Shown: positions 1-9,255 of the stretch, piece by piece
Position numbering within the stretch: the first letter of the stretch is position 1
Layout of the letters: each line of letters starts with the position of its first letter
Assembly: GCA_014885115.2 (NCBI GenBank)
Contig: WKLE02000015.1
Span: 8,776-25,631, forward strand
DNA: 16,856 bases
Source of the DNA: Asterionellopsis glacialis
Lineage: Eukaryota; Bacillariophyta; Plagiogrammaphyceae; Rhaphoneidales; Asterionellopsidaceae
Reading direction: 5' to 3'
Program-made: the position numbers and the translations under genes
The notes under the pieces: generated by a model
Databases searched by the model: none
Told to the model about the DNA's origin: nothing
What the model saw: the letters and a program-made list of their open reading frames with translations, nothing else

Positions 1-768
1 TTTCTGTGAGTCCGTCTGCTTGCCCGCGCATCAATCATCCATCCTCAAGAGTGTCCTACAGGGAGTGTACTTCATTGTCACTATTTTTGCGTTGTTGTTG
101 CTTGAGGATAGATGTTTTTTGGGAGAAAGCGGTCATGGTATTTAGTTGGGCTGTAGTGGCAGAATTGATACACACTTTGTAGACAAAGATCAGCCATTCA
201 ACAGCCAGTGTATCCATTGGCCTAGAGGGTCATTTACACATTGTTTAACGCAGCCTGTGGTATTGTCTTGAATCCAGCTAAGAAGTCTACCTGGTTTGTA
301 GTAGGTAGCAGTTGTTGTACTAGTGCCGGACAAGCTATATTTGAAGTGATAGCTATATTTGCGGAGAGTCTTGTGAATAATGTCTTTGATCTTGTGGTTA
401 GTGTTATTGACGTTGGTTTTGATTAATGCAATAATATCTGCATTGATACAATGCATTTCAGTAGGGATGGTATTAATGTCTCTGCCGTTGCGATTGAGTT
501 GTATGCCACTAACATTGTGGATGGAAAGTCAAAGAACATGATTGGCTTTAGTGTCAGAGATAACATCTCTGATGTTTTGAAAATGATCATGGGTTTGTGA
601 TGGTTGGTTTGCTAGGATATATTGATGAATACGTGTTTGAGTGTTGTGGTATGATTGGGCTTTGCTGTGGGAACGGTTTTTGTGGGAAACTTGCAATGGA
701 ATAAGATTGTGGTGGTCTTGTGATATGCTTGTGTGAATGTCTTGGAAGTACTTTTTGATACTCATCAT
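1..768 (-). pseudogene. LINE ORF2, endonuclease domain (partial, broken)
   Basis: This is the N-terminal part of a non-LTR retrotransposon ORF2, which would nick target DNA and prime reverse transcription. The frame opens with MMSIKK at 768 and is interrupted by TGA at 529-531. It resumes with an AP-endonuclease-like (EEP) stretch containing IHNVSGIQLNRNG, then MHCINADIIAL, TNVN, and further on WIQDNTTG and DPLGQW. A frameshift follows near 180-190, after which segments such as VCINSA, LKQQQRK and LMRGQADG continue in another frame to the window edge with more stops. The position that normally carries the catalytic Glu (family ..QETN..) reads IKTN here, so the nuclease would be dead. The reverse transcriptase lies outside the window. 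The start overlaps the ORF1 stop as ATGA. The family assignment comes from motif recognition only. Confidence 0.75.
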
Positions 769-2729
769 TTACTCTGACCCGTTCTGGATCGGGTTTTCCC
801 TAACTTGGCTGGAGTATGATATGAATTAGTGGAGTCAGGAGTTTCCAGTATCAATTCCGTTGTTAAATTGGTGGTAGAGAAATTGCAGTCATCGTTCTTG
901 GGTAATTTTTGGACTGGGGATAAAACTGGAGATTCGGATTTGAGATGAGCATGGAATTGTTGTTGTACGGAGACTTGGATGCAATTTGCAACCTCTGTCA
1001 ATAAATCACTACAATATTGTTTTTTTTATTTGGCTAATTCTTTGGCTCTGGCTTCTTGGGTGTCTCTATGTTGCTGTTGTAGCAGTGAAATGGCGACTTT
1101 GGCTTGTTTGTTTTGTTCTTTCATGGACTGTAATTGTTTTTCAATGTCACATCTGGAATCTTGGAGTAGGGGCAGGACTTTGGATTTTATTGTCGTAATA
1201 GTCATTTTGTCAGAGTGAGTAGTAGTCGGATTAGATTTGTTTTGCTGGCTGTTATTTTTGTTGTTTTGGTTTGTTACAGAGGCCCAAGTCAGCTGATTTG
1301 CTGATTTAGATCCTAAGGAAGAGATAAGGTGAATGTACGATCTTTTCGTGTTTGTTGTGGTCAATGCTACACTATTCGCAGAGTTAGGAGTTGTCCGTTC
1401 CTTGACTTGAGGAATAAATATAGCAAAACTTCCTGGTTGAATTTTTGCATAATAGGTTTCAGTGGTACTAAGCTGAGATACTTCGGACTGGTTGTCGGAG
1501 TATTGAAGGAAAGGGTATGGGGTAGTGCTGATTTGCCGGAGAATTTTGCTGACAAAGTCGGGTTGGAAAAAGTCTTGGATGTAAGGTTTAAGGTGGTTGA
1601 TAACTTCCATGGCCTCAGATTTGTATGAGTCGAAGTAGATGAATAAAAATCCGCTTGTTCCTTGGCTTTCAATTGATTGAAATAAGGGGCCACCTGTTTC
1701 TTTGGAGTTTATTTTTATTAAGCATTCATGGATGGACATGTCGGTATTGTCACCTTTGAAAGTTGCTGCTATTGGCTGTTTATTAAAGATGTCATGATAA
1801 CCAAAGATGGATTGTTTTTGTAGTCTTGGGATGATCTGGTTGTGTTTGGTTGGTTGTGCAATTATGGCTTCATTGGAAACAAGCTTAGAAATGCCTTATT
1901 TATTTTGGTATGTGTCAAAGGAGATGGTAATGCTCGGCTTGAATAACCCACTATGAGTGCTTCCATGTATTTTGCAAGAAATGGTAATTGCATAAACGAA
2001 GACTGCATTGGGACTGCGGCCTACTCTAGTCTCTTGGGGGCAAAGGTCAACTTCACATTTGTTGCAGGAACTATTCTGGATAATAATGTTTGATAAGTTT
2101 GTTTTTGGTTTGTTGTATCTGCTCCAATCCAGGTGTGCAAATTTAAGCCATGCCAAAGTCCTATTGTTCGTTGTCGATAATTTATGAATCCACATTTGGT
2201 GATTATGCTGGTCAAGCCATGGTTGCATGGACTTTCGGAACATTGAGAATGGCATGGAAGTGTCAACAAGGAGAAAAAACTTAAGAATGTTGGAGTGATT
2301 TTGACTGTGAAAAGCGTTTGTTCCGGAGATCCATTTTTCTATGTGTTCTTTCCCTTTCGGTAATTGAGATGGCTTTGTGAGCAGATTCGTTTTGTCAGAA
2401 TCTTGCCACCTGAAGATCAGAATTGAGTTATCAACGTTGTAAATTTGTTTGACAAACTTTCTCTGTAGTGCAGCAACTTGAATCACACCATTAGCATCTT
2501 GAGGGACAGACATGTGTACTTGTAACCTGTACTTGTAACAAGTAGTCCGTTCTTTGCCTAAATTGGAGTATCCTGGGCTGCCTTTTTTGTTTTTACCTTG
2601 AACAGTGATGAAATCATTGGATTCTTGATGGTCACTGGAAGCAAAGTAGTCACGGATGGTGGATTGGTTGTTAGACTGTGGCGTTCCAGTAGAATTGCCG
2701 TCATTGTCGTTGGCGTCAGGAGGCTGCAT
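765..2729 (-). pseudogene. LINE ORF1 protein with two in-frame stops
   Basis: A single minus-strand reading frame runs from ATG at 2729 (MQPPDANDNDG) to TGA at 765-767. It is broken only by TAA at 1896-1898 and TAA at 1026-1028; three long ORFs that look separate are in the same frame. The total is about 655 codons. The N-terminus is polar and Asn-rich, with a RDYFASS segment. The middle holds a conserved-looking block (KYRLQVHMSVPQDANGVIQ, MFRKSMQPWLDQH, AWLKFAHLDWSRYNK, KPSITISF) typical of an abundant diatom protein family. After the first stop come GTSGFLFIYFDSYKSEAM and HLKPYIQDFF. The C-terminus is a Gln/Lys-rich, probably coiled-coil stretch (KQLQSMKEQNKQAK). An in-frame GTG at 2753 also exists, but ATG is the likelier start. 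Nucleic-acid binding is inferred from LINE ORF1 analogy; no zinc knuckle is visible. It lies directly upstream of ORF2. Confidence 0.72.
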
Positions 2730-3098
2730 CCGTGGAGTTTTGTTGTTGGTCACAGATAAAGTATCCAGTGTACAAGTTAAAATACCATGGAGGTAGGGAC
2801 GTAGAATTAGTCCTGCAGGCTCTTTACCAGATAAACAATTCTTATCCTAGAAAAAAGTAGGCCTTTGTTGATAGCTTCATCTTTGGTTAGCAATGTTGCT
2901 TTATAATTGTTGATGTTGGTTGTTGATATCCCTGCTTTGGTGATGATAGTGATAAACATTGTTGAGTGTTGGTGCTGGCACATTCATTGTCCCATCCATC
3001 ATTGATGAGTTGACAATTTTCTTAATTTTCTTCACACAAACTTGAGCAAACTCTAAAGTCTTGCATGTTTGAATAGAGAACCTGGCATGATGTGTTTC
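2730..3098 (-). other. Probable LINE 5' leader and undefined spacer
   Basis: This stretch lies between the LINE ORF1 start and the Copia LTR. It probably includes the LINE 5' untranslated region, but no promoter motif or element boundary is recognisable. An 82-codon minus-strand frame (2901-3149) begins inside the LTR and has no family resemblance I recognise, so it is not called as a gene. Confidence 0.35.
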
Positions 3099-3414
3099 TG
3101 TCAAGACTACGATTGTTGCCAGCAGGTTATTGTGCCCATAAAGCAACAATCTAGCCTAAAAGGATGGTTGAGTGGTTTTATTGCAAGTCAAACCAGAGAA
3201 TTATAAAAAAAATTAGTAAACTATTTGACTCTTCAGGCCTATTCACTTGCCACCTGAATCAATCTTTGTCCATTTGCATATTAACGTGTCATTGGCTTGC
3301 TCACGCCCAATAATTCTGGATTTGTATCTTCTTTCTCATCTAGAATAGAGTAAAGGTTATTTCACTAGCGTACTTTATTGTTCTTACGTCCGGAAGTTGT
3401 ATTTTTACTCAACA
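3099..3414 (-). repeat. Copia LTR (3' side of element)
   Basis: This LTR of about 316 bp begins TGT and ends ACA on the plus strand, as expected for LTR termini. It matches the copy at 5441-6303 in several blocks, including cagcaggttattgtgcccat and, at the other end, gtacttta..gttcttgcgtcc-like sequence. The first 12 bases (TGTCAAGACTAC versus TGTTGAAACTAC) and the last few diverge, so the ends are good to a few bases. The RNase H frame runs about 50 bp into it. Confidence 0.72.
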
Positions 3415-3915
3415 CACTCCTGCAATTCTGAGGTTCTTCAACATTAGAAGCATTTGTGATATTTAGTATATTATTCCTGAATTTTCTAAATGTACTTCCT
3501 TGTAGCGGTTTGGTGAAAAAGTCAGCTTTCATCTCATCTGTCAGACAGTACTCAACCTTAATTTCCTTTTAACTGATTCCGTCACTTACAAAGACATATT
3601 GTATATTAATGTGTCAAGTATGCTTGCTACTGGATCCCCTACCATTCTTTTCCAGTAATATTCCACTTTGATTATCTTGGTAAATCAAGGACTCATTGAC
3701 TTCATATCCTTGGGCCTTGATAAAATATTGCGCCCATTGCACTTGTGCTATAATGTCATCAACTCCAACTAGCTCACTTTCTGTAGTAATCTTGGTATTT
3801 AATTTTTTTGTACTGATGTTGCGTACACTGCTTCTTTGCCCAGCATTATTATCTCCCCAGTATGACTCATCATATCAGGATGTACAGCATGAGATGCATT
3901 AATCCATCAAAATTG
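3365..3915 (-). pseudogene. Copia RNase H C-terminal fragment
   Basis: Reading minus, the fragment begins WINASHAVHPDMMSHTGE and continues MLGKEAVYATSVQK. A one-base shift in an A-run (about 3800-3808) leads to KLNTKITTESELVGVDDI, AQYFIKAQGYEV and YQDNQSGILLEKNGRGSSSK. It is interrupted by TGA at 3614-3616 (family Arg) and TAA at 3569-3571. The element signature VEYCLTDEMKADFFTKPLQG and FRKFRNNILNI follow, and the frame ends at TAG 3365-3367, inside the LTR. These are the ordered hallmarks of the Copia RNase H domain, which removes the RNA strand during reverse transcription. The upstream RT palm is missing. Confidence 0.85.
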
Positions 3916-3954
3916 CACCATATTGTTCTAAGATTCTTGGGTAGGGTACCTTGA

Positions 3955-4554
3955 GGTTTTCAATCTTGACATGTGGTTCCTGCATGTGCACTTGTTTTCC
4001 TTTGATGCATCCAACTTCCTTTCAGAATATGTTGTCAGCTCATTAAATGTCATATGAGGTGATTGGATAGTTCTACAGTTGTTTGTTGTTAACAATGGTC
4101 ATGAAGTCTTTAATGTTGGGGTGCTGATGACAGCCTTTGAGTAATCACGCTTAATGTATCTATTTTTAATGTCTTCTACAGTATTAATTATGATGATGGC
4201 ATCATTGGGGGCATTGTCATTGCTGCTGGTCTGTGCATTGTAGATATCCATGTAGTACAGACCACATGCTGACTCCTTGAACCGCCCCCCCTGTTCCGTC
4301 CTCTTTGTGCACTACAAATTCATTCCCGTTGATGCTATCACCCTCAAAAGAGATAAAATGTTTGCTATGCCCTCAGGGTGGTACCATTCTTTACCATACC
4401 TTGGCAGATCACCAACTAAGTTTGTTTCTGCTTGACCTGCATTGCAGTGGATGTGCATGGTCTTATTTGACTTTTGAATATTCTTGATAATGTTTGGGAT
4501 GTAAACTATGTCTACAGTAGATTGACTGTCCAGTAGGATCCAGTTCTTTGGCAC
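3955..4554 (-). pseudogene. Copia aspartic protease and pre-integrase linker, frameshifted
   Basis: The clearest block is MPKNWILLDSQSTVDIVYIPN from 4554, with the catalytic motif as LDSQST in place of D-S/T-G, as is common in diatom Copia elements. It is followed by MHIHCNAGQAETNLVGDLP and WYHPEGIANILSL. A frameshift then leads to GNEFVVHKEDGT, and a run of seven C bases (4285-4291 on plus) shifts the frame again. FKESACGLYYMDIYNAQ and INTVEDIKNRYIKRDYSKA follow, and after another shift KDFMTIVNN and NYPITSYDI with stops, which is the region normally just ahead of the integrase. The integrase core and most of the RT should come next but are absent. Protease would mature gag-pol. Confidence 0.8.
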
Positions 4555-4568
4555 TTTACCAGATTTGT

Positions 4569-5416
4569 CTACCTTACAAAGGAAACTCCTGTAATCAGCT
4601 GTTGTTCCTCCTGACTTTGGTCCAATGTGGCCTGCTGCAGAAACTGAAAACCAATGTTGTTGCCGTTGTCAAATAGGCCATCTTCTGCCACATCAATGAG
4701 TAGTTGTATGCCCATTTCACTGAGCTTAATTCCATTTTCATTATTATCTTGATCATTATTGGCATCGATGTTGGAGAATTCTACACTGCTGTTGGTCCCA
4801 CCCATGATTTTAACTATGTTCTTTGGGACCTGCTTCCAATTGGTGAGTATGTTGTACACTATGTTGAGTGCCTTGGGATGATTGTTTTGTCCTTGTATGA
4901 AATCATTTTTGAGGTTCTCAATGAGTCAGCCATATCTTCCTTGGTCGGCTCCTAGTATGAAGGTTGTGGCCAGGTAGCATTCCTCTGAGATTTCGACTGT
5001 TTTTTTTTTAAGTTTTTCTTGAAGTTTAGCTTGTGTTTCACAAATTCATATATATTTTTTTCTAATATTTGTTTCCTCACATTTGATGATGATTCTGGTA
5101 TGTCTGCTGGTTCAGTCAAAGTGGGAATTTGTAGATATTCCACCACCTTCTTGATATCACTACCATGTGTATACTTCTGGCTGATGTGTATGGCAATTTT
5201 CTTTGTCGTTGGCACACAGATGTCTGCCTGAGTGATGCTTGAGCAAACCTAAATGTGCCCAGCTAGTTCTTTGCAGTCACCTTTGAACCTCTGTTGTTTA
5301 ATTGGATTAGGTAGTTTCTTAAATCCTTTTTTCTTCCTGTGGTTATTGGATTCATTGTCTTCCTGCTTCATTTTTTTTCCGTCCTTCATGTTTCTGTCTT
5401 TGTTGGAAGGCGACAT
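4569..5416 (-). pseudogene. Copia gag, broken
   Basis: The structural protein of the Copia element starts at ATG 5416 (MSPSNKDRNMKDGKK), in a Lys/Asn-rich N-terminus. The conserved gag stretch FKGDCKELAGHI follows and is cut by TAG at 5249-5251. The frame continues with IAIHISQKYTHGSDIKKVVEYL to a TAG at about 4952-4954. A frame change then leads into GADQGRYG, a further TGA, and LIENLKNDFIQGQNNHPKALNIVYNILTNWKQ read in pieces. The C-terminal segment GGTNSSVEF..MGIQLLIDVAEDGLFD leads toward the protease. No CCHC zinc knuckle is visible where one is expected between gag and protease, so it has probably been deleted. Gag would form the virus-like particle; this copy cannot. Confidence 0.78.
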
Positions 5417-5440
5417 AGTATCCAGTAATTTTTATAATTA

Positions 5441-6303
5441 TGTTGAAACTACAATTTTTCCCAGCAGGTTATTGTGCCCATAAAGCAACAATCTAGCCTA
5501 GAAGGAATAAATTTTTTGAGTAAACTATTAGGCTCTTCAGTTGTTGAGCCATCTGTATACTGACGTGTTGTTGGATTGCTCACATCCAATAATTCTGGAT
5601 TGTCCTGAAAAACGGGTTCATTGAGCACACTTTTATAACTCTACCAGGCGCATTGGGGCACCCATTTTTCCTGATAAATTTTAACTTCAAAATTCTGATT
5701 GGGTTTAGGATATTCTAACTGTCAACAATAAACCATTTGAAAATTTCTAGAAAGCTGTTGCAAAAAAATTATCTCATAATAATAAATTTAGAAAAGGGAT
5801 AATGCATTGATAGAGTTGATTGTAGATTATTACAAGCTAGAATGTAAAGTTTCCAACATATTTTTTAGAAATGCGTGTGAGACTAATGGAAGAAATGACA
5901 ATCAATCAGAATTTCCCACAACTTGTCCTCAAATTATTGGAATGTTGAGAAATTCATTGATTGTTGCTTTTTAGGAAAATGCCATCAATTTTTAAGTCAT
6001 CCTTGTTGTGATATTTGTATAATATTAAATTGAAGTAAAATAATAAATCACATTAAGTATACTCTACTCTCTACATCGTTTTGAACGGTGAATACATACC
6101 AATTGATAACATTATCTGATTGGTTAGTACATCAACTTGTTACGTAATTTACTGCGTGCGCTCAACGGGCATCACCCCACACTTGTTTTTCTCATTGAAA
6201 TAATAGATTTGTATCTTCTTCCACTCCTAGAATAGAGTACAGTTTTTTTTTTCAGTGTACTTTATATCGTTCTTGCGTCCTGAAGTTGTATTTTTCCTCA
6301 AGG
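5441..6303 (-). repeat. Copia LTR (5' side), split by an insertion
   Basis: This is the second copy of the LTR at 3099-3414. The left part (5441-5601) matches 3099-3323 with internal gaps. The right part (6206-6303) matches 3321-3414. The roughly 604 bp between them (5602-6205) have no counterpart in the other copy. The sequence gatt occurs on both sides of the break. Confidence 0.68.
5602..6205. mobile_element. Insertion of about 600 bp inside the Copia LTR, unidentified
   Basis: This AT-rich segment is present in one LTR and absent from the other, so it is a later insertion, unless the other copy lost it. No protein coding is visible. The flanks repeat gatt (5598-5601 and 6206-6209), and aataat also recurs on both sides (5589 region and about 6199-6205), so the target duplication could be 4 to about 13 bp. 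The ends show a weak inverted similarity: CCTGAAAAACGGGT at the left versus TGAGAAAAACAAGT read inward from the right, and ATTGAGCACAC versus GTTGAGCGCAC. This suits a small non-autonomous DNA transposon, but the family is unknown. Confidence 0.45.
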
Positions 6304-6631
6304 TCCTTTGAATCTTTATGATGATAAATATTTCTAGATTAACACTAAGGTTATAGAAAAAACTCTAGTAAACTATTATCCTATATTGTAGATTTCACTT
6401 AAAATGTCTTCATTTTTAAGGTCTAAATAGGGGTAGCTAAAAAAATAAATCAGCGATCACTCTAGTGCGTATGACAAATAAATCAGAGTCATCCTCAGAA
6501 TTTCGTTCTTATCCAAGACCAGAACTTTTCAGAAAAGACAATTCTGCAGCAGGCACAGTGCATTGTAACACATTGTAACCACTCATTTGCACTACTCCTT
6601 TCATGCAACAATCGATCCAAGCAAAGTGATC
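6304..6631. other. Spacer, no gene recognised
   Basis: This AT-rich spacer lies between the Copia LTR and the next pseudogene. It holds two copies of aaataaatcag (about 6442 and 6476) and a small acacattgtaacc duplication near 6548-6580. It may contain the end or promoter of the element that carries the gene starting at 6632. No terminal repeat could be defined. Confidence 0.3.
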
Positions 6632-7540
6632 ATGGCTCCAAACGCCCCAGCAGCAGGGGTGTTCAACCTGGAATTGGAATACCAATTCTAAGGCACTGTT
6701 CAGAAAGGTGATGTCCGTGACAATCCTTGGGGTGGAACGGTCACGGACTTCAAGGCCAAGATCTCTGACAGGCTTTCTTTAACAAAAGCAAAAGCCCTTT
6801 CTTTTGTGCAATGTGAAATGTTGTCTGCGCAACTCATTTCAGATGACCTATATTTTAAGAAGTCGAAACAAGACAAGGGTTAGGTGGGCCTTGATTTCAA
6901 GCCGTGATGTGAATACTTGAGCAGGGTCAGACAAGAGTGTTTGGGATTTTTTTTTTTCAAGATTTTTTTATACATTCACAAGAGGAGAGTGGCAAATGTG
7001 CCCGTAAGTTTGAGATGGGCAACACAAACGAGGATAGAGGAAGCAGCCCAGCAAATTAGGGGCTTCAAGGAGACAAATAATATGGAACTTGGTCGCATCA
7101 CTCACCACCGTTGATCAATCCATCAGGCAAGACAAACAGATGGCAATCAATTTACAGCTATACTACACGACAAGCACAATTGTTGGACAAGCAAAGAAAA
7201 CTAGCAGTCGGACATGAAGAAAAAGAAGGAGAAGCAAACAAAGACACCAGAAATAGAAAAAAAATTGAATAGAAGTGTATGGAAATTGGGTCGATGTTTC
7301 TGTAGATGATAGGTCACTTCGGTCGGCGCTGGGACTACCAGATCATGATATTTTTGATCATGGTATTTTTCAGAATACCAGCACCACGAAACTGCTGGTC
7401 AGGATGTTGCAGACACTGACCACAGAGCAGCACTAATAGCAGCAAAAGCAAAAGCAACAGCAACAGCAACAGCAACAACAGCAACAGACAACAATGAAAC
7501 CAATGATGGTGAAAATATAAATAATGAAGAAGTTTATTAA
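6632..7540 (+). pseudogene. Broken gene of unrecognised family (GVFNLELEYQF / FQAKI-type)
   Basis: I do not recognise this family by name. Coding character is clear. ATG at 6632 starts MAPNAPAAGVFNLELEYQF, then TAA at 6688-6690, then GTVQKGDVRDNPWGGTVTDF, KAKISDRLSLTKAKALSFVQ and QCEMLSAQLISDDLYFKKSK, then TAG. After that the frame shifts repeatedly: VWDFFF and GEWQMCP in one frame, QAQLLDKQRKLAVGHEEKEG in another, and VYGNWVDVSVDDRSLRSALG and LPDHDIFDHG further on. A final frame gives HHETAGQDVADTDHRAALIA, an Ala/Thr repeat, and an acidic end closing at TAA near 7538. A GTAAGT at about 6990 could be an intron donor, so some shifts may be introns. It ends about 30 bp from the convergent transposase remnant, suggesting both belonged to one mobile element. 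Confidence 0.55.
7441..7487 (+). repeat. CAG/CAA-rich microsatellite coding Ala-Lys-Thr repeats
   Basis: A run of gcaaaa and gcaaca units lies in the last coding part of the preceding pseudogene. In that frame it reads (A-K)2 then alternating A-T residues. In the reverse frames it makes the poly-Leu ORF at 7335-7559, which is only a shadow. Confidence 0.85.
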
Positions 7541-7568
7541 AATATATATTTGTAATCAATAAAATTTT

Positions 7569-7981
7569 TTAATCATTTCTTGTGTTTTGTAGATCTTCAA
7601 AAAAATTAGGGCGCAGCTCTCCATTATCATATCCACAGTGACCAAACCACCCAAGAGTACCTTTGTCAATTTTTGCAGGCATTGCAACATCCAAATCCAC
7701 TTTTGGATAATGAGGAAAAACCAAGTTAACATGCTTCTGGATCCAGGGCTTGAGCTGTCCAAAGCACACCTCAATGGGATTGAGTTCCTGACTGTACAGT
7801 GGCAAAAAATTAATCTCGCACCACATTGATAGATGGCATCTTCAAGTTCCTTCAACATGTGGAAAAAGGAAGTCTTACAACTGCTTTAGTACCCCTTTTT
7901 TGATCTAGCATATTGTCTAAAAGCATCGTGCCCATCTTTTGATGTTTCATCAATAAAAACTAGCTGCTTGGGGAAAGCTGT
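7569..7981 (-). pseudogene. Tc1/mariner-IS630-type DDE transposase remnant
   Basis: Two conserved pieces of a DDE transposase remain on the minus strand. The first, near 7972, reads FPKQLVFIDETSKDGHDAFR and contains the Asp of the catalytic triad, followed by QYARSKKGY and a stop. The second, from about 7860, reads FHMLKELEDAIYQCGA, then after a one-base shift INFLPLYSQELNPIEVCFGQ and LKPWIQKH, the typical third-acid motif (LNPIE). The frame ends at TAA 7569. The middle of the core with the second Asp is missing, as is the N-terminal DNA-binding domain. The upstream boundary is abrupt at about 7980, where a different element's coding begins on the other strand. The protein would cut and paste its element; this copy is inactive. 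Confidence 0.8.
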
Positions 7982-7984
7982 TTA

Positions 7985-8880
7985 TCCAGCAAAAGGCTAC
8001 AATTCCATACAAAGAAGATGTTGATGATGCTGATGTTGAATTGGAACTTTGTTGATAATCTCCCTGAGCCTACAGTATGTAGCTTTGGTTTGGAAAAAAT
8101 CTGTTTGACAGGTCACAAACTACCAATTTTTTTTCTAAAGAATCTACATGCTTTGTGGTGCTTATTGGCAACCCGCTATATATTTCTTTTGATGATATTA
8201 TAAAATGGGCAGTAGATGCTACAATGGTTGGTGTCACTTTTCATTGGAACATGCCTTCTCATGAAAAAATTATGAGTGATCTTGAAAAGCATTTCAAAAC
8301 TTCCTCTATGAAACCTCAATACTTGCCTTATCAACTAGAAGGTAAAGGATTTGAGTCCTTACCAGTTTTTAACTTAAAGGCAATGCTTGCATTGTTGCTA
8401 AATGATGAAAGACATATGCAATCAGAAAATTTAGTTATTCAACCTGACAATCCTGTAAAATTCCAAGACAAGTAAAGCCTTGATACCCTTGAAGTGGATG
8501 AATTGCATACAGGTACTGTTTGTTGCAATTCTATTAAAGAAACCTGCACTGGGCCTAAGGAGGTTTTTTTGGTATTGTGATGTACTTTGATGGTACTAAT
8601 CTAGGAAACTTTACAAATGCCTTATTAAAACCTGTTATGTTCTCTTTATCAATCTTTAATAGAGATACTTGTAATCAATCCCGTGCTTGGAGACCTTTAG
8701 GATATGTCAAAAGGCCTGTTGACAATGTGACCAATCAGGATGAAGGTATAGATGCTCTGAAGGGTCGTAACAATTGTAACTATCACTGTGCGCTAAGATT
8801 TCTACTAAAAGACTTGATTGTAGTTCAAAAACATCATAGTGGAATCTCACAGCAATCTTCACATAATTTCATACCTTTTT
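7985..8880 (+). pseudogene. Remnant of a diatom transposase-like protein (possibly Plavaka-like)
   Basis: The fragment begins near KATIPYKEDVDDADVELELC and, after stops, gives LIGNPLYISFDDIIKWAVDA, FHWNMPSHEKIMSDLEKHFK, PVFNLKAMLALLLNDERHMQ and ENLVIQPDNPVKFQDK, then TAA at 8473-8475. In-frame sequence continues as LDTLEVDELHTGTVCCNSIK. A one-base shift in a T-run then gives VMYFDGTNLGNF, LLKPVMFSLSIFNRDTCNQ, AWRPLGYVKRPVDN and GRNNCNYHCALRFLLKDL. This order (PSHEKIM, FNLKAML, FDGT, FNR, AWRPLGY) fits a very abundant diatom repeat protein family. I relate it to Plavaka-type transposases by the Asp-Gly-Thr followed by IFN..AWR..GY; that link is tentative. The C-terminal half is missing. Confidence 0.6.
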
Positions 8881-8934
8881 TTCACATATTTTATTTCTGC
8901 ATTAGGGTAAAAAATATGACCCAATATAAGAAAT

Positions 8935-8976
8935 TTTTTTGGTCTGTCCTTTGGCCATTTTTTGGTCTGTCCTTTG
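8935..8976 (+). repeat. Tandem duplication, period 23 bp
   Basis: The 19-mer ttttttggtctgtcctttg occurs at 8935-8953 and again at 8958-8976, separated by gcca. Function unknown; probably replication slippage. Confidence 0.85.
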
Positions 8977-9007
8977 ACATATATCCCGGCACCCTCTCAT
9001 ATTTTAA

Positions 9008-9050
9008 TAGTCTGTCTGTCACACAAAAATAGTCTGTCTGTCACACAAAA
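9008..9050 (+). repeat. Tandem duplication, period 22 bp
   Basis: The sequence tagtctgtctgtcacacaaa plus one A occurs at 9008-9028 and 9030-9050, separated by one base. It shares the tctgtc core with the duplication about 50 bp upstream. Confidence 0.85.
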
Positions 9051-9255
9051 CATTTCGCCAGCTTGGAAAAAAATGTCACTCCATGACATAAATATTGTCA
9101 CTATCACTCAGGTTATAGTTGAGAACTAAGCCAAAAAAAATTCAATGAATACTAAAACTATGTGTAAGCTTACCAATTAGCACTTGTCTTTATGATATAT
9201 TGTATTGTTCTCTATGGCCATTTTTTCTCCTTTTGATGAAATTTTTTATTTCTTA

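Larger units (their letters stand above)
3099..6303 (-). mobile_element. Ty1/Copia-type LTR retrotransposon, internally deleted
   Basis: The element reads on the minus strand: LTR (5441-6303, interrupted), gag (5416-4569), protease (4554-4312), a linker up to about 3955, RNase H end (3915-3365), then LTR (3099-3414). The two LTRs share a long, diverged stretch, most clearly at 3118-3160 versus 5461-5500 and at 3321-3414 versus 6207-6303. The gag, the DSQST protease and the TDEMKADFFTKPLQG tail all match the Copia superfamily elements of diatoms (CoDi type). Integrase and nearly all reverse transcriptase are missing, so the element is non-autonomous. No matching 5-bp target duplication is seen (3094-3098 versus 6304 onward), suggesting age or rearrangement. 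Confidence 0.82.

Noticed and set aside
1329..1628. Plus-strand ORFs at 979-1218, 1329-1628 and 4704-4955
   Set aside because: They are antisense to the LINE ORF1 and Copia gag, which show clear family motifs.
2901..3149. 82-codon minus-strand ORF next to the Copia LTR
   Set aside because: It starts inside the LTR and shows no similarity to the gag at 5416-4569 or to any family I recognise.
6990..7010. GTAAGT as intron donor in the 6632 gene
   Set aside because: No acceptor gives a clearly continuous family frame, and the gene is decayed elsewhere; mentioned only as a possibility.
7335..7559. Minus-strand ORF with a poly-Leu run resembling a signal or membrane segment
   Set aside because: It is the reverse of the CAG/CAA microsatellite at 7441-7487; the coding evidence is on the plus strand.
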